Shown: positions 46,437-57,762, numbered from the stretch's first letter. The stretch is DNA of 64,000 bases from Nephrocerus scutellatus (GCA_947095585.1 OX352761.1:91949833-92013832), one strand, 5' to 3'. Numbers and translations: made by a program. Notes: generated from the sequence alone by a model not told the origin.

Positions 46437-47258
46437 AGTTAAGGTACGACACATTCAGTAAGCAGCGAACATTAATTTTTCGCTGCGTTGCAGAAAAATC
46501 TTATCTCCCAACGACGAAATTCGTCTTAAAACTCGTGTGCCTAACACGCACATCATACCCCAGTTAGCAATTTATACAAACTTGCATTTTTGATACTTTG
46601 TTACATTTTTGTTTATAATCGTTTCAACATTCGCTGTGCCAAAATACTTGTGCGCCTAACACGCGCACCAAACCCTAACTAGCATTTAATGCTAAGTTGC
46701 CTTTTTTGTTTATCTTCATTTTAACGATCGCTGTGCTGGCCAGCGTGCTTGATCGTTATTGTTATTTCCTTCGACGTTTGCTGACACAGCAAAAAGGCAT
46801 CGCATCATCGTTGAAGAGATCTGGATGAATATTGGGGATATCTTTGCGCAATTCGCTCGAGTCCTTAAGTTAGTGCAGTTGAGTTAGTGAGCAACTCAAT
46901 CAAATATTGATTAAATAAAGTTAATCTCACATAGTGAGCAATTCAATTCAAATATTGATTAAATAAAGTTAATCTCACATAGTGAGCAATTCAATTCAAA
47001 TATTCATTAAATAAAGTTAGATCTCACATAGTGAGCAACTCAGTTAAAATATTAATAAAATAAAGTTATTATTTCTTCTGATTTTTATTAAGATAAATCT
47101 AATCTAAATCTAAATTATATTATAATATAAATAAACTAGTGATAGTGATTAATTCTAATTCATTAAATAAAATATAGAAAACGTTAAAACTCCAATAAGG
47201 AGATGAAAATCGTTGTTTCATTGTGCTCAAAAGAGCATACGACGAGCAAAAATTAATT
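46437..47258 (+). repeat. 5' LTR
   Basis: 822 bp. Contains at 46887-47068 a tandem repeat of about 48 bp in 3-4 copies, each with 'gtgagcaa' and 'attaaataaagtta', so each copy carries an AATAAA. Otherwise almost identical to the 3' LTR. Confidence 0.93.
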
Positions 47259-47268
47259 GGCGCCCAAC
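47258..47268 (+). promoter_or_regulatory. primer binding site, tRNA-Lys type
   Basis: TGGCGCCCAAC matches the complement of a tRNA-Lys 3' end for 11 bases and overlaps the last base of the LTR, as in gypsy-type errantiviruses. The match then ends (aaaaaa). Confidence 0.75.
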
Positions 47269-47423
47269 AAAAAAAGTGCAATTCACCATAAAGTGAAAAA
47301 TAAACGTCTTCATAGAAGACAATAATAAGTTTCAAGCAAATTTTTGTGCGAACGGTGAACGAAAATCTTAGAAAGCTTACCAAATATAAGAAATAAGTTC
47401 ACTCAGAATAATTTTTACAAAAA

Positions 47424-47650
47424 AACAGAGGACCATCTTTACAAAAAACAGAAGACCATCTTTACAAAAAACAGAAGAACATCTTTACAAAAAAACAGAA
47501 GACCATCTTTACAATAAACAGAAGACCATCTTTGCAAAAAACAGAAGACCATCTTTACAAAAAAAACAGAAGACCATCTTTACAAAGAACAGAAGACCAT
47601 CATTACAAAAATCAGAGTAACCATCTTTACAAAAAAATCACCAAAATCAT
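47424..47650 (+). repeat. leader tandem repeat, ~24-bp unit, about 10 copies
   Basis: 'gaccatctttacaaaaaaca' repeats about ten times with small variations between the primer site and gag. In gypsy and Idefix, repeated blocks at this position act as insulators (known for those elements). Whether this one does is unknown. Confidence 0.9.
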
Positions 47651-47935
47651 CTTTAAAACCAATCAACATAAATCATCGTCATGTATATTTTTATGTAAGT
47701 TCTAAACTAAATTCGAGTAGAAATAAAGGTCTGGAAATTTGAATATCAGTAAATGAACCTTTTTTTTTTTAAATCAAATTAAAATAAATTAAACTCTGAA
47801 AAAAAGTAAATTAGCTCACTTAGTGAATTAAGTTAAAAATTTTAAATTTCCCTTTTTCCCCGAATACAAAAATAATATCACTTGAAATTTTTTTTTTTTC
47901 TTGCTGAAGCGTAATTTGTAATTTTCCCTTAGTTC

Positions 47936-49348
47936 ATGCAAGGTGGGACAGCTCACACGGACACAGAAGAACTACTAGCTAGACTACGAGTTTTAAGAAT
48001 TTCTGACCAACCGACAAGAACTAGAAACACCATGGACTCTGTAAACTTACAAATACTTTTAGATACCGCTATTCAACAAGCCGTTCAAAGAACTAAGCAA
48101 GATTTCCAAACTACGATAGATAATTTAACCGCGAGAATCAATAGTTTAGAGCCTCCTTCCGCTGTGGAGGAATATAAAGAAATACAAATTTTACCAGATG
48201 TTGTAAAATGCGACGAACCGTTAGACATTGTGAAGTCCGTCCCAGAATTCAGGGGCGACCCCAATAGATATGTCTCCTGGCGCCAAGCCGCTATGACAGC
48301 GCACAAACTTTTCGAATCGTATGTAGGAAGTTCCAAATACTACCAAGCGGTGGCTATTTTGAGAAATAAAGTTGTAGGAAATGCGGATGCCGCGTTAAGC
48401 GCCTATAATACCGTCCTTAATTTTAAAGCTATCATAGCTCGATTAGACTTTACTTATATGGACAAGAAGTCCATCTTTACTTTGGAACAAGAACTGTCCA
48501 CACTTCGACAAGGACGGAGAATGATAATTCAATTCTATGACGAAGTAGAACGTAAGTTGACTGCCATCGTTAATAAAGTCATCATGTCGCATGAAGGTGA
48601 GACTCATCTGATTGATTCACTAAATCAGAAATACCGCGAAGATGCATTGCGAGTGTTTGTCTCCGGACTTAACAAACCGTTATGCGATACGCTCTTTTCT
48701 TGTAAACCTGCAGACTTACCAACAGCTTTAGCATTAGCTCAAGAGTTAGAAACTAACCAAAACCGTTACCACTTCGCAGCCATTTACAATAACGGACTAA
48801 ACTGGTCTTCACAAAACTTTTCGGCTCAGCCACTTCCAAGACAAAACCTGCAAAATACTAGGCAGAATCCTTATAACCAACAGCCTAATCATCCTCAAGC
48901 CTTTCAAAGCCATTTTGGGCAACAATACACACCATTTTATCAAAATCGTCCTCCACAATCACCAAATCAGTCTCAACGTTACAATGCCATAAATTCTAAT
49001 TTCCAAACCGATCCCAATCTTCGCAACTTTACCCGAACTCCACCAGGAAATCAACAGACTTCTCAACCTCTACCAACGTCCCAACCTACCGACGTAAGCA
49101 TGCGAACAGTGCAAACCAATAATTTTCAAGGTTTTCAAGCACAGAAAAGGGGCATATCATCCGATAAGCAAATTCCTAGAAAAATCCAGAGGATCAACCA
49201 CCTTGGACAGGAAACACCACAAAATAAATCTCAACAAGAAAACTTCGATTATCGCAGCCAACCAGAAAACCAACCATCTGACCCATCCTTTGAAGACGAA
49301 ATCAATTTTTTAGGGGTAAATCAGTTCTCCCCTATATTGAACGAATGA
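47936..49348 (+). CDS. errantivirus Gag
   Basis: 470 aa, intact. The structural protein that assembles the particle around the RNA. An N-terminal region with coiled-coil character (about 38-75) precedes a capsid-like region with VPEFRGDPNRYVSW (about 102-115), the errantivirus Gag hallmark. From about 300 the protein is very rich in Gln, Asn and Pro, with no zinc knuckle, as in this group. The stop overlaps the pol ATG (ATGA at 49345-49348), a -1 arrangement usual for gag/pol. Confidence 0.88.
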   Translation: MQGGTAHTDTEELLARLRVLRISDQPTRTRNTMDSVNLQILLDTAIQQAVQRTKQDFQTTIDNLTARINSLEPPSAVEEYKEIQILPDVVKCDEPLDIVKSVPEFRGDPNRYVSWRQAAMTAHKLFESYVGSSKYYQAVAILRNKVVGNADAALSAYNTVLNFKAIIARLDFTYMDKKSIFTLEQELSTLRQGRRMIIQFYDEVERKLTAIVNKVIMSHEGETHLIDSLNQKYREDALRVFVSGLNKPLCDTLFSCKPADLPTALALAQELETNQNRYHFAAIYNNGLNWSSQNFSAQPLPRQNLQNTRQNPYNQQPNHPQAFQSHFGQQYTPFYQNRPPQSPNQSQRYNAINSNFQTDPNLRNFTRTPPGNQQTSQPLPTSQPTDVSMRTVQTNNFQGFQAQKRGISSDKQIPRKIQRINHLGQETPQNKSQQENFDYRSQPENQPSDPSFEDEINFLGVNQFSPILNE

Positions 49349-52300
49349 TAGGTGGTAGACACATCAAACTCTTAATAGATACTGGAGCTTCAAAAAGCTA
49401 TATTACCAACGTTAGCGAATTAAAACATATTAAAAAATTAGAAAAACCATTTTTAGTTAAGTCAATTCATGGTGCCGACATAATCAATCAAAAAACATTA
49501 ATTAACGTCCTCAATAGAACTGAAAAATTTTTTATCCTTCCAAATCTGTCCTTATTCGATGGCATCATAGGGTTTAATTTTATGAAAAGCATAAAGGCGG
49601 TTATTGACACTGAAAAAGATATTATCTACTTTGATAATGGTCAAGAAAAATTGAAATACCTAGACTTAAATGCAGTTAATGCTTTAGTAGAAAATACATG
49701 TATTCCAAAAAATATTGAAAATTTTTTTACAAAATAATTAATGAAAACTCTGGCGTTTTCGCCAACCCGAACGAAGCCTTACCTTTTAACACGAAAATTT
49801 CCGCAACAATTAGGACTAAAGACCAGGAACCCATCTATTCAAAATATCAATCCTACCCCATTCCAATGATAGAATTTTTCAATAAAGAAGTCAAGGAGCT
49901 TTTAAAGAACGGCATAATAAGGCCGTCACGATCTCCTTATAATAGCCCTGTTTGGGTTGTCGATAAGAAAGGAACAGACGAAAGTGGCAAGCCCAACAAA
50001 CGACTTGTATTTGACTACACAAAACTTAACTTAAAAACTATTCCTGACAAATACCCAATTCCTGACCCGTCTGTTATTCTAGCGAATCTTGGAAAGTCTA
50101 AGTTTTTCACCACATTAGACTTGAAGAGTGGCTTCCACCAAATTAATTTGGCTGAACGCGATCGCGAAAAGACCGCTTTTAGCGTAAATAATGGAAAATA
50201 CGAATTTTGCCGTTTGCCATTTGGCTTAAAAAACGCACCAAGTAATTTTCAGCGGGCCATCGACGACGTTTTACGTGAAAAAATCGGGAAAATATGTCAC
50301 GTGTACATAGATGATATCATCATATTTTCTGACTCTGAGCAGAAACATATCGATGACATTGACACAATATTAAAGAGACTTTATAACGCTAACATGATAG
50401 TATCATTGGAAAAATCGAAGTTTTTCAAAACCTCAGTAGAATATTTGGGATTCGTTGTTTCTACTGATGGAATTAAAACTTGTCCTAAAAAAATAGAAGC
50501 TATCGTAAATTACAAAACCCCCACAACCTTAAGAGCCCTTAGGTCATTTTTAGGACTAGCAGGCTACTATAGGAGGTTCGTTAAGGATTACGCAGCTATA
50601 GCAAAACCCCTGACTAAATACTTGCGTGGAGAAAATGGACACGTCGGAACAAAACATTCAAAACAGGTTAAGATTTATTTGGATAAAGATGCCCTAAGTT
50701 CTTTTGAAAGAATTAAAAAAATTCTTTCATCTGAAGACGTCCTACTTTTATACCCAAATTTTGAAATACCCTTTGATCTTACAACAGACGCCTCATCTCA
50801 AGCTATAGGAGCCGTCCTTTCGCAGAATGGACGTCCTATCACTATGATATCTAGGACACTATCATCCACAGAAGAAAACTACGCGACGAACGAGCGTGAA
50901 CTTTTAGCTATTGTATGGGCCCTGAAAAATCTTAGACATTATCTGTATGGAGTAAATAAGCTTAATATCTTCACCGATCACCAGCCCCTAACATTCTCAA
51001 TATCCGATAAAAATCCGAATGCAAAATTAAAACGATGGAGAGCTTTTATCGAGGAATACTCTCCAACATTTTTTTACAAACCCGGCAAAGACAACGTAGT
51101 AGCCGACGCTCTTTCTAGGCAATTTGTTAATATTACCAGGGACTCCACGTCCATAAGCTTAATTCAAGCCTGCCAAAGTGAAATGTCACTTACCGCAGTT
51201 ATCCCTGCTGTTGAAAACCCGATTAATTGTTTCAAGAACCAAATAATCCTTACTCAGGGTTCTGAATTAAAGAAGGAAACAAAAATCCTTTTTAAAAACC
51301 GAATTCGACATTATATTACATACAAGGAAATTAAAGACTTTTTGGATGCAATCAAGTACTGGTTTAACCCGCAAGTAGTTAACGCAATCCACTGTGACTT
51401 ACGCACCCTAGCTCAAATTCAACACTTCCTCATTGCAAACTATTCGTCCGTAAAATTCCGATTCGCAAATAAATTTGTGACAGACATTTTTAACCCCAAT
51501 GATCAAATTGAAATCCTAACAAATGAACACAATAGAGCACATCGATCAGTTGTAGAAAATACAAAGCAAGTCCTCCAAGATTATTATTTTCCAGATATTA
51601 GGAAAAAGCTAAAAGAAATTACAAAAAACTGCAAAATTTGTCACACAGCCAAATACCAGAGGCATCCACAAAAACACGAACTGGGCGAAACCCCCATACC
51701 GTCCTTTCCAGGAGAAATCCTTCATATAGACTTTTACAATACAGTCAAGAAAATTTTTTTTAACTTGCATAGACAAATTTTCTAAATTCGCCATAGTAAA
51801 GCCAATAGCCTCTAGAGCTATAATTGACGTCAAACCAGCACTTATAGAAATCCTTAACTTTTTCAAAGAAACAAAAACAATAGTCTGCGATAACGAGAAA
51901 TCTCTAAATTCACAATATTTATACCGATATTTATACAAGCCCGCCAATGCATAGCACCTCAAATGGCCAAGTTGAACGATTCCATGGAACCCTAACCGAA
52001 ATAGCTAGATGCCTAAAATTAGAGTATGCAATAGAAGATTCCACAGATCTAATCCTTTTGGCCACTGCAAAATATAATAGGTCCATTCATTCTACCATTG
52101 ATCTCAGACCTATTGACTTAATACAATCCATACCAGAAGACTTGAAAGAAAAAATCCGGTTGAAAATTCTCGCCAAACAGAAGTCTGACTTGGCTTATCA
52201 CAACAGAAAAACAGTAGTTAAGACATACCGTCCTGGGGAAAAAGTTTATGTTAAGACGAATAAACGATTAGGAAATAAATTTAGCAAAGTTTTTGTTGAA

Positions 52301-52393
52301 AAAGAAGTACAGCAAGACCTTGGGACAACGCTTAAAATTGACGGTAAAATAGTCCATAAAGATAATGTTCGATTCCTCATTACAGCATCCTGA
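49345..52393 (+). pseudogene. errantivirus pol (protease, RT, RNase H, integrase), broken
   Basis: The protease (LLIDTGASKSYI, about residues 10-21) is in one frame and ends at 49737. RT and RNase H follow in the -1 frame (49719-51785) with LPFGLKNAPSNFQ, the YIDD catalytic box (about 50.31 kb), TTDASSQAIGAVL and TDHQPL. The integrase zinc finger (EHNRAHRS...CKICHTAK) and first core Asp precede another frame change at a T run near 51755. The next ~190 bp stay open in another frame, with a small deletion before 51947-52393, which holds the SNGQVERFHGTL Glu motif and the C-terminal domain. Three breaks, two at homopolymers, suggest decay or sequencing error. Confidence 0.88.
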
Positions 52394-53808
52394 TGTTCCT
52401 TACTAAAATACTCCTTAATCGTGCTACCATTCTGGATTACAGTACCTCACATTACATACCAGAAGCAGACGGGAATGTGGCCATCTTTGACGGATATGGA
52501 ATGTTAGCTCACATTACAAATTTGACCGATTTTATAGATATAGCCAAGGACACAAAGCATCTAATCGAACTGCTACCGAAATCACACACACAGAAACTAT
52601 TAGAGACCGAAGTAGATCAGATACTTAAAGCAATAGCCTCTCTTCGCATACACCATAGACATGCACGTAGTATCAATATTCTTGGAACAGCATTGAAATA
52701 TATAGCTGGCACACCAGATTATGACGATTTTGCTGAAGTTCGCAGCAAACAAAACGAGATAATAACGGCAAGCAACGCCCAAATAAGAATTAATATAGAA
52801 ATACAAAACCAAATAAACAACCTAACTCGCACAGTCAACATACTACTGAACAAAGCAAAAACAATGGAAATTGACACGGATCATTTGTACGACTTACTCA
52901 GCGTAAGAAATAGAGTAATAACCAGGGAATTAGACAATATAGCCTTGTCCTTAGCTCTGGGAAAATTACAAATAGTCAATCCCATTTTGTTAGATAGTTC
53001 AGAAATAAATTTTATTTTAAAATCCGAAATAGAGTTAAGCATTAGCATAAGCGAAATTATTATAAATTCTAAATTAAAAATTTTACAGGATGAAAATATT
53101 ATAAAATTTCTAATTAAATTTCCAAAAATAAAATTAGTCTGTAGTAAAAAGCTGATTTATCCTGTTGTTCACCAGAATAAAAAACTATCATTTGAAACGA
53201 ACGATGTCGCAAAATGTGACTCTAAATACGAGCTTTTAAATAATTGTACAAAGAGATCTTCAATTTCATTTTGCCGACTCCTTAACAACAAAAAGTATTC
53301 ATGCCTAAACAACCTACTAAATAATTACACTACTACTTGTAACACAAATCTCGCACACAATGTGCCATTAATAACAGAAGTTGACGATGGTATCGTCATT
53401 ATTAATGATCAGCCCGCTGAGGTGATTAGTAGGGATGAAACAAGAACTCTTCAAAAGGGCACCTTTCTAATAACATTTGAAGACACATTAACTATAAATT
53501 CAACAAAGTTTCAAAATCTGCGAAAAATTGCTTTTAAAAGCCCCGAAACTCCTATAGCCCACACTGTGAATATCACGGACCACACTTCCACTTTGTCACT
53601 ACAGTATCTGCACGAGCTAAACATTAAGAATGTGGAACACATTTCAAATTTACACCTTAAGGTCAGAGGAGTTTGTTACACCTCTGCTTCTCTATTTGCC
53701 TTAATCCTCATAATTTGCGCCGCGTACGTCCTCATCAAACGGCAACGCAAACTAGAAATTAACAATATCCTTCGTAATTATGATCAGCCGAGGACGTCTG
53801 ATGCTTAA
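52393..53808 (+). CDS. errantivirus envelope protein (baculovirus F-like)
   Basis: 471 aa, uninterrupted. A class I-type membrane fusion protein related to baculovirus F proteins. An RHAR cleavage-type site lies at 89-92, followed by a fusion-peptide-like region (SINILGTALKYIAG). Cys residues cluster at about 258-320, and a membrane helix (SASLFALILIICAAYVLI, about 430-447) precedes a short basic tail. The N-terminus (MFLTKILLNRATILDYST) lacks a clear hydrophobic signal peptide, so secretion may be impaired unless translation starts elsewhere through splicing. The ATG overlaps the pol stop. Env is normally made from a spliced RNA; splice sites were not identified. Confidence 0.85.
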   Translation: MFLTKILLNRATILDYSTSHYIPEADGNVAIFDGYGMLAHITNLTDFIDIAKDTKHLIELLPKSHTQKLLETEVDQILKAIASLRIHHRHARSINILGTALKYIAGTPDYDDFAEVRSKQNEIITASNAQIRINIEIQNQINNLTRTVNILLNKAKTMEIDTDHLYDLLSVRNRVITRELDNIALSLALGKLQIVNPILLDSSEINFILKSEIELSISISEIIINSKLKILQDENIIKFLIKFPKIKLVCSKKLIYPVVHQNKKLSFETNDVAKCDSKYELLNNCTKRSSISFCRLLNNKKYSCLNNLLNNYTTTCNTNLAHNVPLITEVDDGIVIINDQPAEVISRDETRTLQKGTFLITFEDTLTINSTKFQNLRKIAFKSPETPIAHTVNITDHTSTLSLQYLHELNIKNVEHISNLHLKVRGVCYTSASLFALILIICAAYVLIKRQRKLEINNILRNYDQPRTSDA

Positions 53809-53818
53809 AAGGGGGAAC

Positions 53819-54644
53819 AGTTAAGGTACGACACATTCAGTAAGCAGCGAACATTAATTTTTCGCTGCGTTGCAGAAAAATCTTATCTCCCAACGACGAA
53901 ATTCGTCTTAAAACTCGTGTGCCTAACACGCACATCATACCCCAGTTAGCAATTTATACAAACTTGCATTTTTGATACTTTGTTACATTTTTGTTTATAA
54001 TCGTTTCAACATTCGCTGTGCCAAAATACTTGTGCGCCTAACACGCGCACCAAACCCTAACTAGCATTTAATGCTAAGTTGCCTTTTTTGTTTATCTTCA
54101 TTTTAACGATCGCTGTGCTGGCCAGCGTGCTTGATCGTTATTGTTATTTCCTTCGACGTTTGCTGACACAGCAAAAAGGCATCGCATCATCGTTGAAGAG
54201 ATCTGGATGAATATTGGGGATATCTTTGCGCAATTCGCTCGAGTCCTTAAGTTAGTGCAGTTGAGTTAGTGAGCAACTCAATCAAATATTGATTAAATAA
54301 AGTTAATCTCACATAGTGAGCAATTCAATTCAAATATTGATTAAATAAAGTTAATCTCACATAGTGAGCAATTCAATTCAAATATTCATTAAATAAAGTT
54401 AGATCTCACATAGTGAGCAACTCAGTTAAAATATTAATAAAATAAAGTTATTATTTCTTCTGATTTTTATTAAGATAAATCTAATCTAAATCTAAATTAT
54501 ATTATAATAACTATAAATAAACTAGTGATAGTGATTAATTCTACTTAATTAAATAAAATATAGAAAACGTTAAAACTCCAATAAGGAGATGAAAATCGTT
54601 GTTTCATTGTGCTCAAAAGAGCATACGACGAGCAAAAATTAATT
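53819..54644 (+). repeat. 3' LTR
   Basis: 826 bp, near-identical to 46437-47258. Differences seen: a 4-bp insertion near 54509 and substitutions near 54540-54555. Confidence 0.93.
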
Positions 54645-54648
54645 TATA

Positions 54649-55261
54649 CAAATAATATAATTCGATTGTATAAACGTACTTTTGAGTGTGTTCATAAATC
54701 TATTTCTTGAGTTGCGTGCATATTGCATACCAGTATTAGATAATTACACTACATAATTTTATGTACTCTGTCAGATATTCCGCTTTTAAACATTTCATGA
54801 GCTGCACACGAAAAATTTTAGCATTGTGAAAATTAAGAGCAGCAGCGTATGAAAAGGCAACCGTAGCAATTACCAGCTTGAACTACGTTTCAACATCGAC
54901 ATCATATAAACCTCGAGTTCAAATGAGCTTGACTCGACTTGACTACACACACTCAGCATAGTCGAATCGAAATAGTAAATAGACCTTTATCATACGATCT
55001 TATTCTTAAGTTCTTAACTTACCTACAATCTTTCAACCCATGTGCTGAAATACTCAGCTCGAAATTTCAACACAACTCTAACTCGAAGGGAGCTGTCAAA
55101 AATTCAGCCACTGCGCAGTTTATGCAACAATTCGGCCAGTTTTGCAGCCAAAGCAGCGCGTTCTATAATTTTAAAAAAAAATAAAAAAATTAAAAAAAAA
55201 AATGTAATATACTTTTACTAAAGATTTCGTCCCCGTCCGTAAAATAAAATGTTGTTGTGGC
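54649..55261. other. flank of the retrovirus, no gene recognised
   Basis: 54649-54800 continues the AT-rich dispersed repeat (as at 46230-46436 and 11100-11470) interrupted by the retrovirus. The rest is unassigned; the 81-codon frame at 54939 has no recognised match. Confidence 0.4.
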
Positions 55262-55445
55262 CACACCTCCATTTTTTGTTAATTTGCTCACGCTTAAAGG
55301 GGCTTGTACCCTTAAAATGCTAGACTTGGCTCAGGAGGATCATTTTACATACGTGTTGTACTGCTGAAGAAAGAATCTCTGAACTTAACTGTATGTCCGA
55401 AGATAGGCTTGAGAATAAAATTTTGGAACCGTTTAATTCTACTCT
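55262..55445 (-). pseudogene. LINE (Jockey/CR1-like) C-terminal fragment
   Basis: On the minus strand a frame reads PIFGHTVKFRDSFFSSTTRM and then shifts. It corresponds to the LINE end at 28615-28910. Confidence 0.65.
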
Positions 55446-56284
55446 ATTATCTTTATTAATTATTTTAATTTATTATGCTGTCCAAGTCATAATTTAAGGA
55501 GCATAACTTATGCAATTATTTGAGTTCCACATGTGAGGAGGAGGGACGTTTCTCAAACTTATATGAGATGTTGAGAGTGCTGTCACCAGTAGAACGTTGC
55601 TCACAAAAACCGTACTGCCAGTCACTAAGGATTCTATAAGTGTCATGACCTGATAATTGATCCATGACCATGACCAACAATGGATGTAAGAGCCCTGGTC
55701 GGTACCTCGGTACGAAGATTCAGACGATGGCGCGACTTTTTTGGGTATAGACTGGACAAAGACTTTTTTGCAGCCAGACCAGAAATATAGGATATATGAA
55801 AAAGCTTACACAATGGTAATGCCAGCATGGAAAAACATATTTTCTGAAATAAGGGGAAAATACCATCTGTTCCAGCGGGCTTATGCGTGTGAAAGTTAGT
55901 AAAAAGGTCTCAAAGAAGATTAAAAGAACCCACTTTTAACAGTGGTACGATTGCCACATGCTACACGCATTAAACGCGGGCGTTCAAAAATGTTCCTTGA
56001 TACTGAGCTGCACACACTCTTCGGGACGTTTAAACGTTGGTTAACAAGGAAGTCAAAAAGTTGAAAACTCAACTTTCACACGTGGCACACGTGCCAGACG
56101 TGCCACATCACACGCAGGAACAGCCCAGGAGACAGATCGGCTTGCAACATTTCAGCTCTAGGATATGTGAAAGTTGTTTAGAAAGGACCTCAAAGAAGGT
56201 AGAACACAAAAAAATTTACACGTGTCACACGAAACACGAAAGACGTGCCATATGCAGGCGCATAGAAATGTGACATAATACTGG
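55446..56284. other. no gene recognised; short shared blocks
   Basis: Blocks at 55893-55980 and 56165-56275 share 'gtgaaagtt', 'cctcaaagaag' and cacacgtg-rich sequence with 36810-36900. Their family is unknown. Confidence 0.4.
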
Positions 56285-56826
56285 ATTAAGACTATAGCCA
56301 TGTTTGAAAAAATAAAGTTAAATTCAAATTGTGGTTAGCCAGAAGAGAATGACATTAGGAGAATTTACTCGTATTTTATATATGCAGAGGAAATTTTATT
56401 TGTAGCGTGTAACGTTAGCGTTTTTTCTCATGAAACATTAACTTTGCGTCGGCATGTGTTTGTTTGTTTCTGGCTGGCTGCCTGTCAGAATCTTGTAATC
56501 AATTTTTAATCAACTTCCTATTCGAACTTTGAAAACATGTGTATCTCCGTTGGGAACACTTTCTGTAGTGATCGGGTGCCAGACCAGACACAGGTGTAGA
56601 AATCAACACTTAGTTTAGATTTACACTATAGCCATGTTTGAAAAATTTAACAGGACAGCTGTTAGATCCAAACTGTGGTTAGCCAGAAGAATAAAGTAGA
56701 ATATTTTTATTATTGTTACCATAATGCAACAGATATTATTTTCCCCTGCAGACATAAAATAACTATAACATTCTCTTATTGCCAATCTCTTCTGGCTAAC
56801 CACAATTTAAATATAACTATAGTCAC
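56285..56826. mobile_element. two diverged 'CTATAGCC' MITE copies around a minisatellite fragment
   Basis: 56285-56400 is a left-end fragment and 56616-56826 a shortened copy of the element at 40628-40985 ('actatagccatgtttgaaaa', 'gtggttagccagaag', 'aaataactataacattc'). Between them, about 56450-56590, lies one terminal block of the ~115-bp minisatellite family. Confidence 0.68.
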
Positions 56827-57039
56827 CTTACTCATTTTTTCTAGCAAAAGTAGACATTATTCATCCGTATCAATAAACCTTGTACCGTGCGCTACCACTA
56901 CCGCTCATGTGATTTACTGCTACAGTCTCAGAGAAGAAACAATCAAACGGGTTTGTAGTTTGAATGTGATTTTTTTTAATTGATATTTGTTGTTTTGGTG
57001 GTCAGCCATCAGCGGAATATGGGGAATAACACAGAATGC
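56827..57039. other. no gene recognised
   Basis: Short unassigned sequence before the LINE 5' part. Confidence 0.3.
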
Positions 57040-57665
57040 ATCAGAATTGCAGGTGGCCCTAACTATCTGTGACTGGTGGAAGTGCGATCAAACCTCCACG
57101 TGGTGGCCGCCGGTAATTTTCCTCCAATCTAAAAAGGATGAATGATCGGTCTAGTCCCTTCAAAGTAAGGTTGGCGCAAGGCCAATACCTCGCCCGTAAA
57201 AAAAACTTTATTACGGAACCCCAAATCAGCCTCGGATACACTGATGAACAACGTCGACAACGGTGACGAAAACGGCTAAACGATTTACGAATTTTCTCAT
57301 GGAACCTACGATAACTGTATAGAACTCTAGCTGCACTGCACAGCAGCTAGTCGATAATATAATGCTGACCTAACAGCAATACAGGAGATCTGGTGGACGG
57401 GGAATGTTGTCTTACAACAATCAGAGTATGACATATATTACAGCTGTCAAGACATCATGTGGTCGGGGTGGGGTTTCTAGTCAACAAAAGAATGAAACCT
57501 ATGGTTATCGGCTTTAAAGCACCCTTCGCGTGCAGGGCAGATTTAAAAACAAAAGCCTCATAAACGTTCACGCACGTACAGAGGATTCCCCATATGAAGA
57601 TTAATTGAATCAGTCGAACGGGAACTCCATGCCTGCCCTCAATATAATGTAAATATCATTCTAGT
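57040..57665 (+). pseudogene. LINE 5' region and endonuclease N-terminal half, frameshifted
   Basis: The + strand reads, across frames, IFSWNL, LTAIQE(I)WWTGN, YDIYYSC, VNKRMKPMVIGF and a GDMNA-like VDMNANM. These are successive blocks of an APE-type endonuclease of the LINE group also seen at 8590-10190. 57040-57260 looks like its 5' untranslated part. Several stops and frameshifts are present. Confidence 0.7.
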
Positions 57666-57762
57666 GGATATGAATGCAAACATGTCAGCTTATAAAAAAA
57701 CATTTTTAATTTAAAGAGTTTGAAACTAGTATCGTGCGTAGTAGTTTGCTTTGATCTGAAAC

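Larger units (their letters stand above)
46437..54644 (+). mobile_element. endogenous retrovirus, errantivirus type (gypsy-like with env)
   Basis: 8208 bp with LTRs of 822 and 826 bp, a 4-bp TATA duplication (46433-46436, 54645-54648), a tRNA-Lys-type primer site, a leader tandem repeat, gag, pol, env and a purine tract AAAAGGGGGAAC (about 53807-53818). LTRs begin AGTTAA and end TTAATT, as in insect errantiviruses. The LTRs differ by one 4-bp indel and about three bases, so insertion was recent, yet pol is broken. Confidence 0.93.

Noticed and set aside
47424..47650. CRISPR-like repeat array
   Set aside because: Repeats are directly adjacent with no unique spacers and lie in the leader of a retrovirus in an insect genome.
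49719..49740. Programmed frameshift between protease and reverse transcriptase
   Set aside because: Related elements use a frameshift at gag/pol, already present at 49345. A second one inside pol is more simply an indel in the T run, though not excluded.
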